NCBI GenBank assembly: GCA_039090855.1
Contig: CM077010.1
Coordinates: 48,564,905 to 48,628,904 of the forward strand
Length of the DNA: 64,000 nt
Direction of reading: 5' to 3'
Source: Macrothele yani
Lineage: Eukaryota; Arthropoda; Arachnida; Araneae; Macrothelidae
In this document: positions 23,380-33,270 of the stretch, piece by piece
How the letters are laid out: each line of letters begins with the position of its first letter
Numbering within the stretch: position 1 is the stretch's first letter
Position numbers and translations under genes: made by a program
The notes under the pieces: generated by a model
Told to the model about the DNA's origin: nothing
The model's input: only the letters and a program-made list of their open reading frames with translations
Database searches by the model: none

Positions 23380-24267
23380 TGATAGCAATCCCATAACACA
23401 CTGACAAAAGTCCTCCTCTCAGCTCCAATACATGACATCAATAGCTGAATCCTACTGTGACCTGATTGGCTCATTGCCAAAACAAGATGACACCTCATTG
23501 GCTCTCTAAACACTCATGCTCATTGGCTACATTCAAATGTAGGAAAGCTACTTCATATCAACCTAAGCAAGTTATGCTCCATTTTTCTGGTTATTTGGCT
23601 ATAACTTTTCATAGAATATGGATAACTGAACAAACATTGTTGCATTACATTTTTGATGAAATTATTTTTCCATTGATATATCATTTTATGGCATTACTCC
23701 AAAAAAAAAAAAAAAAAAAAAAAAAAGAAAAGAAAAAAAAAAGTGGTGTCATGAGCAATCAAACCTCAAAAATACACTTTTCCCAAAAGGTTTCCACAAT
23801 TTTGGCCACTACTGTATGTGATCTGGACTTCTCCACTGTTGTTACTCACTGGAAAAGCAGCAAGAACTCTACATTTATAATAATTATAGCACTAAATTAA
23901 AGTAAAACCTACTGATGACATTCTGTCATATCCACTAAATGAACAATGTGAAAATATGCCATGAATTTTAATTCTCAATGTACAGATATGTGACTTCTTC
24001 CAGCAAATGAACAGAACTCCAATTGACAAAACAGACTGTATTTTTTTATCAAAAATATGAGACTGAGATCATTCTCAATTACAACACTAAATTACATGTG
24101 TAGGAATAATTGTATACGTACATATATCACAGAATTTTCATCTTTGCTGCAGAGGTAAGGGTGCATGTTTGTAAGAATTATTACTCTATTTTAAATTTTG
24201 CTGTACTTTTCAAAGTAATTAAAATAACTTCATGTCCCACAAACATATTTTTTTTTATTGTAATGCA

Positions 24268-25300
24268 TATACAGAGATGCCAACCTGTTTTAGATATTTT
24301 CAGTAGTACTTGTACAAATTTTCAGTAGTTATACCAAAAAAAATAATTTTAACCAAGGAAAACAACTCATTTAATTTAATTAGCATTTTTTTTACTTATT
24401 CATTTATATACATGAAAATCTGTATCAAAATATTCCAAATTTTTCACATGGAAAATAATATACACCATGACTGATACATTTTTTTACACAACAAACAATT
24501 GATTAAACAGCTTTCTTTAGTGATTTCGCTGTACAGTGTTTTGAAGATTTGAGTTCCTCAGCAGAAAATCTTTTTCAAACACACTTGTCCAGAGGACAAC
24601 ATATTCATTTTGCAATAAGTGCTTCTACAGTTTCTAAACCTAAATTAGGTTGGAAACAGGCTTAGTTTTTGCACTAAACTAAAATCTCTCTTACTCACAC
24701 ATGAGTGTGGAATTACAAGTATTGCAAACATTATTTTGAGAGAATAGTATACTTAACCACTCCATTACAGCCTTTTAATTTTGAGATTCCTGACCAAGTG
24801 ACATTTATTCTATCTGTTACTGCTATGGTCTCTAATTTGTCAGCTTGATAACAAGGAATTCCGCTTCCAGTGTATCAAGTTCATTTTCAGTTATTATAAA
24901 TGGAAGGCGTTTGACTATGTGTAATACAGAAGTAAATGATGTTATGGCTCTAAGTGAAGGATTTACTACTTATGCATGTTTTAAGAATTCATCATAGATC
25001 AGTATCTTTTCTTGAATATAAGAACATTCTTCAATGTGAAATTTTCCGACAGATGTATAGAACTTAGAAAGTTCATTTTCGTTTAAAATGATTTCGCTTT
25101 AATACATTCTTGTTTTTACTACAATTACCAGTTGCGTCCTTTCTGATTTTTCTTTTTGAAAAACTGTTATTTGAAAAATTAAGCTCAACATCACCATCAG
25201 CTACAACAGTAGGCTTCACAAACCCCTTGGATGCCATGACAATTCAATCCATCATGCTGAAAGAACTTTCAGTTTGAGGACCATGAATGCATGATAGCTT
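24268..25300 (-). pseudogene. Degenerate hAT-like transposase
   Basis: The terminal-like CAGAGATGCCAACCTG starts at about 24271. Minus-strand fragments include 'VNPSLR', 'KRLPFIITENELDTLEAEF' (about 24920-24860), which resembles the region before the dimerisation domain in zinc-finger-862-like hAT proteins, and 'ASKGFVKPTV' near 25240. There are many stops. The right terminus was not found. Family-level assignment only. Confidence 0.45.
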
Positions 25301-25389
25301 TCACTATTTTAGATAAAAGGTAGTGTAACTTGGAGAATATGAATTCTTTTGAATATCATGCATCAATTCTTACAAATTTTTCAGCTTCG

Positions 25390-25700
25390 TCACTTTCGTT
25401 TTCGGACTCTCCCCCTTTATCAAGCTGAAATGCAAACCTTTTTTGGGGGAATATGTAAGAACACAGGATACACGTTCGGAACATCGTTGGGGGAAAAAAT
25501 TACAGTTACAGGAGAAACCTTTGTTACGCCTGATTTCCGTTTTCGGACATTTCCCTTCCATATTCAAGGTGAAATACAAATATTTACGAAATAAAATGAA
25601 ATTTAACAACAATACTAGGCAGAGGAAACATCATGTGAAATATAAAATTACGATTACGGGAGAAATCTTCACTGTTTCCGAAAGTTTTGAAAGACGAAAT
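25390..25700. repeat. Two diverged tandem units of about 153 bp
   Basis: Units begin at TTTCGTTTTCGGAC (about 25396) and TTCCGTTTTCGGAC (about 25549). Both continue with AAGCTGAAATGCAAA or AAGGTGAAATACAAA, and then ATTACAGTTACAGGAGAAA or ATTACGATTACGGGAGAAA. The local GC and CpG content is a little higher than in the flanks. The open frames in both strands here come from the repeat. Confidence 0.7.
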
Positions 25701-25739
25701 TTCCATTTTTGAAAAATGTCTTTCAATCACTGAACTGAG

Positions 25740-26565
25740 AAAACAAAAGGATAAAGATTAATGGAGATTATCTAACCCACCTTCGTTTTGCTGATGTAGT
25801 CATTTTTGCAACTACCCCATCAGAGCTGCAGAGTATGATCCAGGAACTTGCTGACAAGAGTAAAGAAGTGGGATTAAAAATGAACTTTCAGAAGACAAAT
25901 GTGATGTTCAATGCTTTCACAAGAAATGAAGATTTATCGATTGATGGAGAAAAGCTGGAGATAACAGACGCATACGTTTATCTTGGACAGCAGATATCAA
26001 GTGAGGTCACATTGATGAAGAAATTAATCGGCGTACAAAACTTGCCTGGAGAGCTTTTGGAAGAAACAGCATAATTTTCAAGAGCAATATGCCATTATGT
26101 CTTAAAAGAAAAGTGTTTGATCAATGCATCCTTCCAGTGCTTACGTATGGTGCAGAGATGTGAACCTTAACTAAAAGAGACATACAAAGGCTGCAGACAA
26201 CTCAAAGCAGCATGGAGAGGTGCATGCTTGGTGTAACCAGGAGAGATAAGAAGAGGAACTCGTGGATCCGAAAAATGACAAGAGTGGAAGACATCATGAT
26301 CAGAGTTAAATCCCTGAAATGGCAATGGGCTGGGCATACTGCCAAAAGGACGGACCATCGATGGACGGCCAAAATTTTGGATTGTATTCCAAGGGACAGG
26401 AAAAGACTTAGAAGAAGACCACATGGGAGATGGGTGGGTGAAATTCGAAAGTATGCGAGAGTGACATGGAGGAGACTGGCACAAGACAGACCGTTGTGGA
26501 GAGAAACTTGGGAGACCTTCGCCCAGCAGTGGATTGATAATGGTTGACAATGCTGATGATATATA
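25740..26565 (+). pseudogene. RTE-like LINE 3' end (RT thumb and C-terminus)
   Basis: Plus strand. 'THLRFADV' (about 25780, the FADD box with the second Asp changed to Val), 'MNFQKTNVM' (about 25880) and 'YVYLGQQI' (about 25975) lie in one frame. After a frameshift comes 'RRTKLAWRAFG', then a stop in 'TYGAEM', then an open block (26212-26547) with 'GHTAKRTDHRW' and 'GRWVGEIRKYA' and a terminal TGA. The 3' end runs into (AT)n at 26558-26579, typical of RTE/BovB-like tails. It is 5'-truncated, as most LINE copies are. It is a different family from the LINE at 5330-6190. Confidence 0.88.
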
Positions 26566-26764
26566 TATATATATATATTAATGGAATTAAAACAAAAACC
26601 AAAATTTTTAGAAGTGAGAATTTTTATGGTAGTCATTTGTAAACTTGGAGGGGTTGGAGTGGGGGTGTGCTGCTTTTAGAAATCACAAAATACTTCTTGA
26701 AAATCATGTGAGAAGTATTTTTTACTCCCTGCCCCAAAACTTACTGCAACCACTGGTTGTGATA

Positions 26765-26965
26765 TCAATTTTATTTTTATTTGTGTGTTTTAATGACTAC
26801 CATAAGTAACTCACTGGGCTATACGCAATTACTACCCATTCCTAATTGTAGGGCCACTGGTTTCAGGGAAGGGAGAGGGCCAGTTTCGTACGACAAACAC
26901 ATCATCCATGCCTCACCCAGGCCCATCTCAGACAAATGGTCAGAAATCAGTAATGCCACTGGGTG
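26765..26965 (-). mobile_element. SINE family 1, diverged copy
   Basis: It shares the body landmarks AACTCACTGGGCTATA, CTGGTTTCAGGGAAGGGAGA and ACAAACACATCATCCATGCC with the intact copy at 14785-15007. The tRNA-like head has lost its B box. Orientation is minus, like all other copies. Confidence 0.8.
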
Positions 26966-28060
26966 GCATGTCAATTTTACCAGAGTGTATCTCTGTCTCA
27001 GTTTTGGCAGCACGGAGTGTCCCCAAAATAGATTATTGTAATGCTACATCATTTCTTCCTTCTGTGTAAAGGGCATGCATGTTTGCAAGTGGAACTCTAA
27101 CAAAACCCATTTTCTCAGATATGTTGCAAAAGAAAATTCAGTCTTGAGCAAAAAGGGAAGCAGATCTTTTCATCAAGCAGTGAGTAAAATGTTGTAATGT
27201 AGGTGAATTTATTCTCTAGTTATTTTTTACTTGATAATCCAAAGTTCATTCGGTACAGTTCAAAAATGTTGCAGACAGAAATATATACTTAAGCCTCTAG
27301 TTGTAAAATTGTTTATTAAAAATTGGATATTTATATGCAGAATTTTTTTCACCATGAATGCTATCCAACACAAAACAAAAGTAATGTTTCAAATTGGACT
27401 CTTAGGGAAAATGTGATATGCATTTACAACAGGAAGGGGTGTGTGTATTATTTGAAGAAGAAACAGCATGCAAAATGGTCTCTGTGGTAAAAAACTGTAT
27501 GAAATAAAAGGGAATTACTTTAATAAGATTTTTAGAAGCAATGATATGGAATAAAATACATTTTGAATTCAACAAGCATCTGTGTTTATGCTACCCAGTG
27601 GTGAATTTCTACACCAGAAAAATATCATATGGCATGGATCATGGCTCTCACATTCAGGCTTGCTAACACAAAAATAATTTTTCAGTTCAGACTAATAAGT
27701 GCAGAGAATGGTGCCCACACATGAACATAGTGATTAACATAAGCACATGCTTTTTTTTTTTTTTTTCAAAAGACAGCTGAAAGTCATAATTATCTGCACA
27801 TGTAAATTTTTGTTTAGAATTCCATAACATTAGAAATATGGAGCAACAGTATTAAAAAAAAAAAAAAAAAAAGAAAGAAAAACAATTTGCAAGCCATCAT
27901 ACATATTCAGGCAAACCATCAAATCCATCTATCAATTGATATTTGTTACATGATGCATCAATAAACATAGTACTAATTCCTTTAAAAATCTTAAGCACAA
28001 TTAGTAACAAAAATCATAGCATTTGTACTTCAGTTAAAAGTTATTTGTTTTTTAGCTTAC
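26966..28060. other. Intron sequence without recognised content
   Basis: It has A/T-rich tracts near 27752-27766 and 27853-27872 and no coding motif. Confidence 0.4.
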
Positions 28061-28148
28061 CAAGTTTTGCTTTTTGTTCAAATAATTCCGGAAGGTTTTT
28101 CTGAAGCCACTCTTTGCATTTTTCATAATTCGGGTAGTATTCACAATA
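28061..28148 (-). CDS. DENR: DENR exon: zinc-binding N-terminal region
   Basis: An 88-nt exon on the minus strand, with acceptor TTGTTTAG before 28148 and donor GTAAGC at 28060-28055. It encodes YCEYYPNYEKCKEWLQKNLP and then ELFEQKAKL, ending with one base of a split Asp codon. The YCEY and EKC cysteines are the third and fourth metal ligands of the small N-terminal zinc module that DENR uses to contact MCTS1 and the 40S subunit. Human DENR has [20 protein letters not shown] at the same place. Phase 0 at the start agrees with the microexon at 39249-39268. Confidence 0.95.
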
Positions 28149-28389
28149 CTAAACAAGAAAAATAATTCTACCATAATTATGCAGTATGAATAAGTTACAA
28201 TCACTACAAGTTTCATTTTGATTATTATCACAGCAAAACTGTTCTTACACTACTCTAAAGCAAACATATTTTAAAATATGAGTAACACAGGTGAACATAT
28301 TTAGTTGCTGAATGCATTGCCTGCAAAGCAAATGTTTCAACAGAAAGAATTTACCCAAACAGGCATGCCTACCTACATCATTTTTCTTA

Positions 28390-30392
28390 CTTATCATACA
28401 TACTCGCATGTTAGCCAAAAATTGTTGGAAGAAATCCTGCTTTCAAAGTGGGGAGGAGGGTCGACTTATACAGGGGCGATTGTGAAATGAAAAAACAAAC
28501 AAACCTGGATTCTGATCTCAGTGCTACATATATAAATAATGCATATCATTTATATATTATACTGTATATATATTTCCACATGAACACTTGCTACCAGTGT
28601 ACCAGTGTGACCAAGGCTAATGTTCAGCAGGAAGATTAACTGAATTTTAACATAAATTACGTAATAAATCAATCATAAGCATGAAATTTTCTTTCATTAT
28701 TGAATTCATTCTATTAATGAGAAATGGTCTTTCTGCTAATGTGAAATTTAACCATGTACCTTTTTTGTACCCCCCCCCACTCCATGTATTAGAAATAATT
28801 CAAAACTTGCAGTTTTGAACTTTATGTGTGATGTTAGTGGTGTTGGAGATCTCTCAAAAATTGCATTTATGAAGTAAAATTTTACACTTCAGAACATTTA
28901 GGCAAACTATGGAGATCAGTTCAGCTTTGAATGCTTACGCCCTGCTACCATAACATCCTAAAGTGATTTTTGTCAATTCTGCAATTAGCTCATTGGATTC
29001 ATTGGATCTTATCTAACGAAATTATTTGTTATAGATACAGCCGCCGCCAAAATGATTAAAGCAGCCTTCCTTTCAGCATACACAAAATTTAATTTGGAAA
29101 GGTACTTTTAATTACCACTTCATAGCATTGTCAGAAATCACATGCTTGAGGATTCCCAAATTCCTACACAAAACTTGAAAACCTGGAATTCCAGGCTGCA
29201 CCCGGACGGCAAACAGGCTGCTTATATGCTAGTCAGTAAAGAATGTGACTGGACTTCTGAATTGTTACATGAATTCTCTCACAGATTTGTTCAAGTTTTA
29301 GACCACAGCTTTCTGCATGTCACTGCAGATTGTTTTCTGACCTGTCAGTTATGTCCTCAGCTGTGCACCCCACTTTGAGGGGGAAACAGCTGTGGATAAT
29401 AACTGGTAGGTATGGTTAATCTTCTCTCAAGACTTGGAGAAATGACACTCCTTTCATCTGCCAATGGTGTACACGCGATGCAAAAAGAGCTATTGAATTC
29501 CCACTGAAGTTAAGAAAATTACTCCAATTTTTCAATTCCATTCTACATATTTTACACATGTATTCATTGAAATATATATGCATGTATTCTTAAAAACATC
29601 CAACCCTATTTTACATTTCACTATTTATGTCATGTAGTGGGCACAAGAAAAAAGCCGCTGTCTCAAAGTAACCAAATTGCAGACAACTGCAGTATGCATA
29701 TTCACGTAACACTTCTTCGCAAGTACTTCCAAAAAATAAAATAAATTATGAAATATTTTTCAACCCAAAATAAAATTCTTATGGAAATAGGTGCCACTGA
29801 TATGATAAGTGAAAAACCTAATCCTGTTCAGATTGAGACCATGAAATTTCTTACTTCCAAACATAGAATACCTCATTATGCCCCGTGTGCAACTGCGAGA
29901 TGCCATCTTTTGAACTGAACACACAGTGAGTCAGACACCACGTAAATCACTTAGCTGTTGAGGTGAGCCACATTCAATCAGGCATCTCTCCTTTCCTGAG
30001 TTTTCACAGCAAGCATGGGCACGCGTATCTGGAGCAGAAACACAGCGTTTTATGAAAGATAGGAACTTGAAAAAAGCTGAGACGGCCTTGTTCCTTCTTG
30101 GGTGAAAAAATTGTGGGTTACATTTTCACTAGAAATTTTTATAAAGTCTCTCAAAAAATATTGCATAAGTAATGCAATGGATGTTACTGGAGTTATTCAA
30201 AAACTCCAACAGTGAATCATACTTCAAAGGTTCTTATAGAAGATAATCTCACAAATTTGCATATTCCATTTCAATAAATATATTTTCCCAAATTTTGAAA
30301 TTTAAGATTTGATTATATGTGGGTCAAGGTTTTTCAAATTTTTTAGCTCTTGAAGTAGGGGAGTTGGCTTATACGCGAGTATATATGGTATT
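28390..30392. mobile_element. Tigger/pogo-like non-autonomous element, copy B
   Basis: The left end CATACATACTCGCATGTTAG and the inverted right end CCATATATACTCGCGTATAA share the ATACTCGC core. The left part (28465-29200) is the same sequence as 3150-4340. The 'CGACTTATAC' and 'GGCTTATACGCGAGTATATA' wording of the two ends is typical of Tigger-derived repeats. The 2-kb interior contains no transposase-like frame. It is the uninterrupted counterpart of copy A. Confidence 0.65.
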
Positions 30393-30659
30393 TTAAAACT
30401 CATTACATCACATCTACTAATGTCATCTAAATATCACTCATCACACTTATTTTAATACATCATTGTCATCAAAATCTTCCCTTTCATCAAATCCAAGAAA
30501 CTGCTAAAATCTGAAATTTTATTGTTTCCACAGGAAATGGTTGTCATATCTACAACACAGCCATTTTGCACTTTTTGGAACACTTGTAATTATCTCCTCA
30601 CCCACCTTGGCCCAAGATGTTTTAATCCATTTGCACATTTGAATTACTGCATCAAACAG

Positions 30660-30930
30660 AAGTCATCGCTCTTTCCACGTTTATAAGTAAGTCATGGAAA
30701 AATTCTCATTGGCCGCCACCGGGAAACGAACCAAGGGTCTTCCAGTTACGCACCGGACATGCTACAACTGCACCACAGCGGCCTCGAATTCTACAGACAC
30801 ACATACGACTAACTGCCAAACCACATGGCAGGTTGCTTCTTGGAACCTTGCACAATGCTGGGGATTCACCAAAGATGGTAAGCAGCAACTGAACATTGTA
30901 GAAAGAGCGATGACTTCTGTTTGATCATAA
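30660..30930 (-). repeat. tRNA-like unit, left flank of the Penelope dimer
   Basis: The minus strand shows GTGGTGCAGTTGTAGCATGT (A-box-like), an anticodon-arm-sized spacer and a GGTTCGTTTCCC B-box-like element, followed by GGCGGCCAATGAGAATTTTT. The same unit occurs twice on the plus strand at 31895-32540. The tRNA-like part lies in the middle of the unit, with about 150 bp of conserved sequence before it. It is therefore either a SINE with extra 5' sequence or part of the Penelope terminal repeat. Confidence 0.7.
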
Positions 30931-30967
30931 GTGAGTGGCAGGCAATGCACGTAACTAACATACAAAT

Positions 30968-31415
30968 TAAGAAGAAGGTAGTGTAGAACATGCTAAGTTA
31001 CTTATAAAAGTTTAATGCTAATATATTTCAGCCATTACTATGGCCTTCATCAGTGCGACTACGAGTGGTTTATGTTGCCGGATTGGAAAGCGTAAGTTTT
31101 GTGATGGTAACTCCGGGTGACGTGACGCATTGAGGGATTTCCAGATGTAAGGAACGAAAATGGGGAGCTCAGAGTTGCAATTTTTGGAAAATAAAATTTC
31201 CAAACTTTCTCTAAACCTCAGAGCATATTGATTTTGTAAGGGAGCCAACTTTTTAGCATCTGACCAAAGTGGAATAGCAGAAGTGTTAGCCATGGTAAGA
31301 AGAGATAAGGCAGATGAAGGTTTTCCAAATTTCACATCAGATTTGTGTTCCTGAAGTCTTGAGAGAATTTTTCGGAACAAACTTCCTATGTGTGCAGTTA
31401 ATCCACACTCCAGTC
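30968..31415 (-). pseudogene. Penelope-like element fragment, GIY-YIG domain, left arm
   Basis: The minus-strand open segment 31380-31018 contains 'RKILSRLQEHKSDVK', 'SSALSLL', 'RFRESLEILF' and 'IWKSL'. These fit the GIY-YIG endonuclease that ends Penelope-like retroelement proteins: arginine-containing helix 'R...RL.EHK.DV', then 'SAL..H' and the catalytic Glu in 'ESL.I'. The YIG tyrosines lie beyond the frame start in this arm. It is an inverted copy of 31426-31893, and the two arms are roughly 90 percent alike. No RT remains. Confidence 0.8.
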
Positions 31416-31425
31416 AAGACTAACG

Positions 31426-31893
31426 TTGGATTCGATCAAGACTAATGTTGGATTAACCACGTACATAGGAAGTTCGTTCAGAAAAATTCTCTCAAGACTT
31501 CAGGAACACAAATCTGATGTGAAATTAGGAAAACCTTCATCTGCCTTATCTCTTCTTACCATGGCTGACACTTCTGCTATTCCACTTTGGTCAGATACTA
31601 AAAAGTTGGCTCCCTTCCAAAATCGATATGCTCCGAGGTTTAGAGAAAGTTTGGAAATTTTATTTTCCAAAAATTGCAACTCTGAGCTCCCCATTTTTGT
31701 TCCTTACATCTGGAAATCCCTCATTGCATCACATCACCCGGAGTTACCATTACAAAACTTACCTTTCCAATCTGGCAACATAAACCAATCGTAGTCACAC
31801 TGATGAAGGCCATAGTAATGGCTGAAATATATTTGCATTAAACTTTTATACCTAACTTAGCGTGTTCTACACTACGATCTTCTTAACTTCTGT
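31426..31893 (+). pseudogene. Penelope-like element fragment, GIY-YIG domain, right arm
   Basis: The plus-strand open frame 31426-31794 contains 'KTNVGLTTYIGSSFRKIL' (the YIG half of the GIY-YIG motif), 'RLQEHKSDVK', 'SSALSLL' and 'RFRESLEIL' (putative catalytic Glu). It ends near 'SGNINQS'. The usual GIY half is degenerate (GLTTYIG). A conserved tail CTGATGAAGGCCATAGTAAT then GGCTGAAA follows at 31801-31828. The upstream RT is missing, so this is a 5'-truncated copy arranged head-to-head with the left arm, with a spacer of only about 20-30 bp. Confidence 0.82.
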
Positions 31894-31894
31894 T

Positions 31895-32540
31895 TGATGT
31901 TCCTAATCCACGTTGATTGTGTGTGAATAAATTATTCATTCGCCTCCTAGTTATTTGTTCAGTTGGGTCCTAGTTATTGTCCATCTAGTTATTTGTTCAT
32001 TTGCCTCCTAGTTATTTGTCCATCTTTGGTGAATCCCCAAGCATTGTGCGGGGTTCCAAGAAGCAACCTGCCATGTGGTTTGGCAGTTAGTTATATGCGA
32101 GTCTGGAGAATTCGAGGCCGCTGTGGTGCAGTAGTAGCATGTCTGACGCGTAACTGGAAGACCCTAGGTTCGATTGCCAGTGGCGGTCAATGAGAATTTT
32201 TCTGTGACTCACTTATAAACGTGGAAAGAGCAAGGACTTCTGTTTGGTGTTCTTAATCCATGTCAATTGTGTGTATTAATTATTCATTTGCATCCTAGTT
32301 ATTTGTTCAGTTGCTGCTTATCATCTTTGGTGAATCCCCAGCATTGTGCAGTGTTCCAAAAAGCAACCTGCTATGTGGTATGGCAGTTAGTCGTATGTGA
32401 GTCTGGAGAATTCGAGGCCACTGTGGTGCAGTGGTAGCATGTTCGGCGGCGGCCGATGAGAATTTTTCTGTGACTCACTTATAAATGTGGAAAGAGCAAT
32501 GACTTCTGTTTGATGTTCCTAATCCACGTCAATTGTGTGT
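31895..32540 (+). repeat. Two tandem tRNA-like units, right flank of the Penelope dimer
   Basis: Unit landmarks TTCTGTTTGATGTTCCTAAT recur at about 31887, 32239 and 32504. The first unit has an A-box-like GTGGTGCAGTAGTAGCATG near 32123-32141 and a B-box-like GGTTCGATTGC at 32167-32177. The second has lost the B box through a deletion between GCATGTTCGG and CGGCGGCC. Between 31925 and 32025 a short CCTAGTTATTTGT motif is amplified four times. Confidence 0.72.
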
Positions 32541-32574
32541 ATGAATTACTGCACTTGGTTTACTGCACTCTTTG

Positions 32575-32963
32575 AAAAACCCTGCCTTGGTTTTTACTAT
32601 GCACAACCCACACAAATTTCACAGTTAAAACACAAAGGTCTGCTGACAAAAATGTCAAGCAGTTGCAGCTGTGGTGTCAGCTTCCATACAACAATCATTT
32701 CAGTGTTGCCATCCTGAAACTGAACTATTATGAAACATGCCTCTTCTTGTATTAATAGCTTAATCTCAGTCTTTTTCTCTCACTCTATTATTAGCCCACC
32801 ATTTCACAATGGTTTTGTCCATCTGCACTTTTTCATGAACACCTTCTGATGACCTATCTTCAGGAACTGTTCTGCTTTTAAGAATTAAAATCAGAGGCAA
32901 TTTAGTGCCATCAACACTGCAGGCAAAAACCTCATAGCGAACACAGTCACCTTTGTTCGACAC
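32575..32963 (-). pseudogene. Pogo/Tigger DDE transposase fragment
   Basis: The minus-strand frame 32963-32766 reads 'KGDCVRYEVFACSVDGTKLP' and 'LILKSRTVPE', the start of a pogo/Tigger DDE_1 domain ('..V.L.A.ADG.KLP..VI.KG'). A downstream frame near 32690-32600 shows 'LTPQLQLLDIFVSRP', matching 'G.T..LQPLDV.VNKP'. The catalytic acidic residues are not all preserved and the DNA-binding half is absent. Confidence 0.72.
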
Positions 32964-33017
32964 TAGTATATTTCAGGAAATGTTGTGAATGATCTTTCAG
33001 CCATATTTCTCCCTATT

Positions 33018-33270
33018 TGCAATGTGTTAGTAGTCTAACATAACATCCCTGTTTCACAAGTTATACAGTTCGTGAATTTACCAAGTTACCCCTAAATATT
33101 GAAAACACGTGGTAAGCAACATCTATTGCACTTTAAAAATACTTTATTAACTAAAGTTCCATAGATGTTACTTACCACGAGTTTTCATTATTTAGGGGTA
33201 ACCCGGTAAATTCACGAACTGTATAACGTGTGAAACAGTGATGTTATGTTAGACTACTAACATATTGCAA
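33018..33270. repeat. Long palindrome / fold-back element, ~110-bp arms
   Basis: The arm beginning TTGCAATGTGTTAGTAGTCT at 33018 is repeated inverted, ending at 33270. It passes through matching blocks such as TTCGTGAATTTACC and GGTAAATTCACGAA, with a loop of roughly 35 bp near 33128-33162. Identity is about 90 percent. It could be a MITE whose two TIRs make up almost the whole element. Confidence 0.88.

Larger units (their letters stand above)
21897..23814 (-). mobile_element. Tc1-like element with TA target duplication
   Basis: The left end CAGTAGTGGCCAAAATTGTG and the inverted right end CAGTAGTGGCCAAAATTGTG are the same, and both are flanked by TA (21895-21896, 23815-23816). Terminal similarity continues for about 70 bp. 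The 1.9-kb body holds a minus-strand transposase, two near-perfect palindromes, a CA microsatellite and an A-rich tract. Confidence 0.95.

Noticed and set aside
23222..23513. Two minus-strand frames with Val-Cys repeats
   Set aside because: Translation of the CA microsatellite inside a Tc1 element.
32100..32190. Possible tRNA gene on the plus strand
   Set aside because: Same unit occurs three times beside the Penelope dimer, with poor acceptor-stem pairing. Treated as a repeat.
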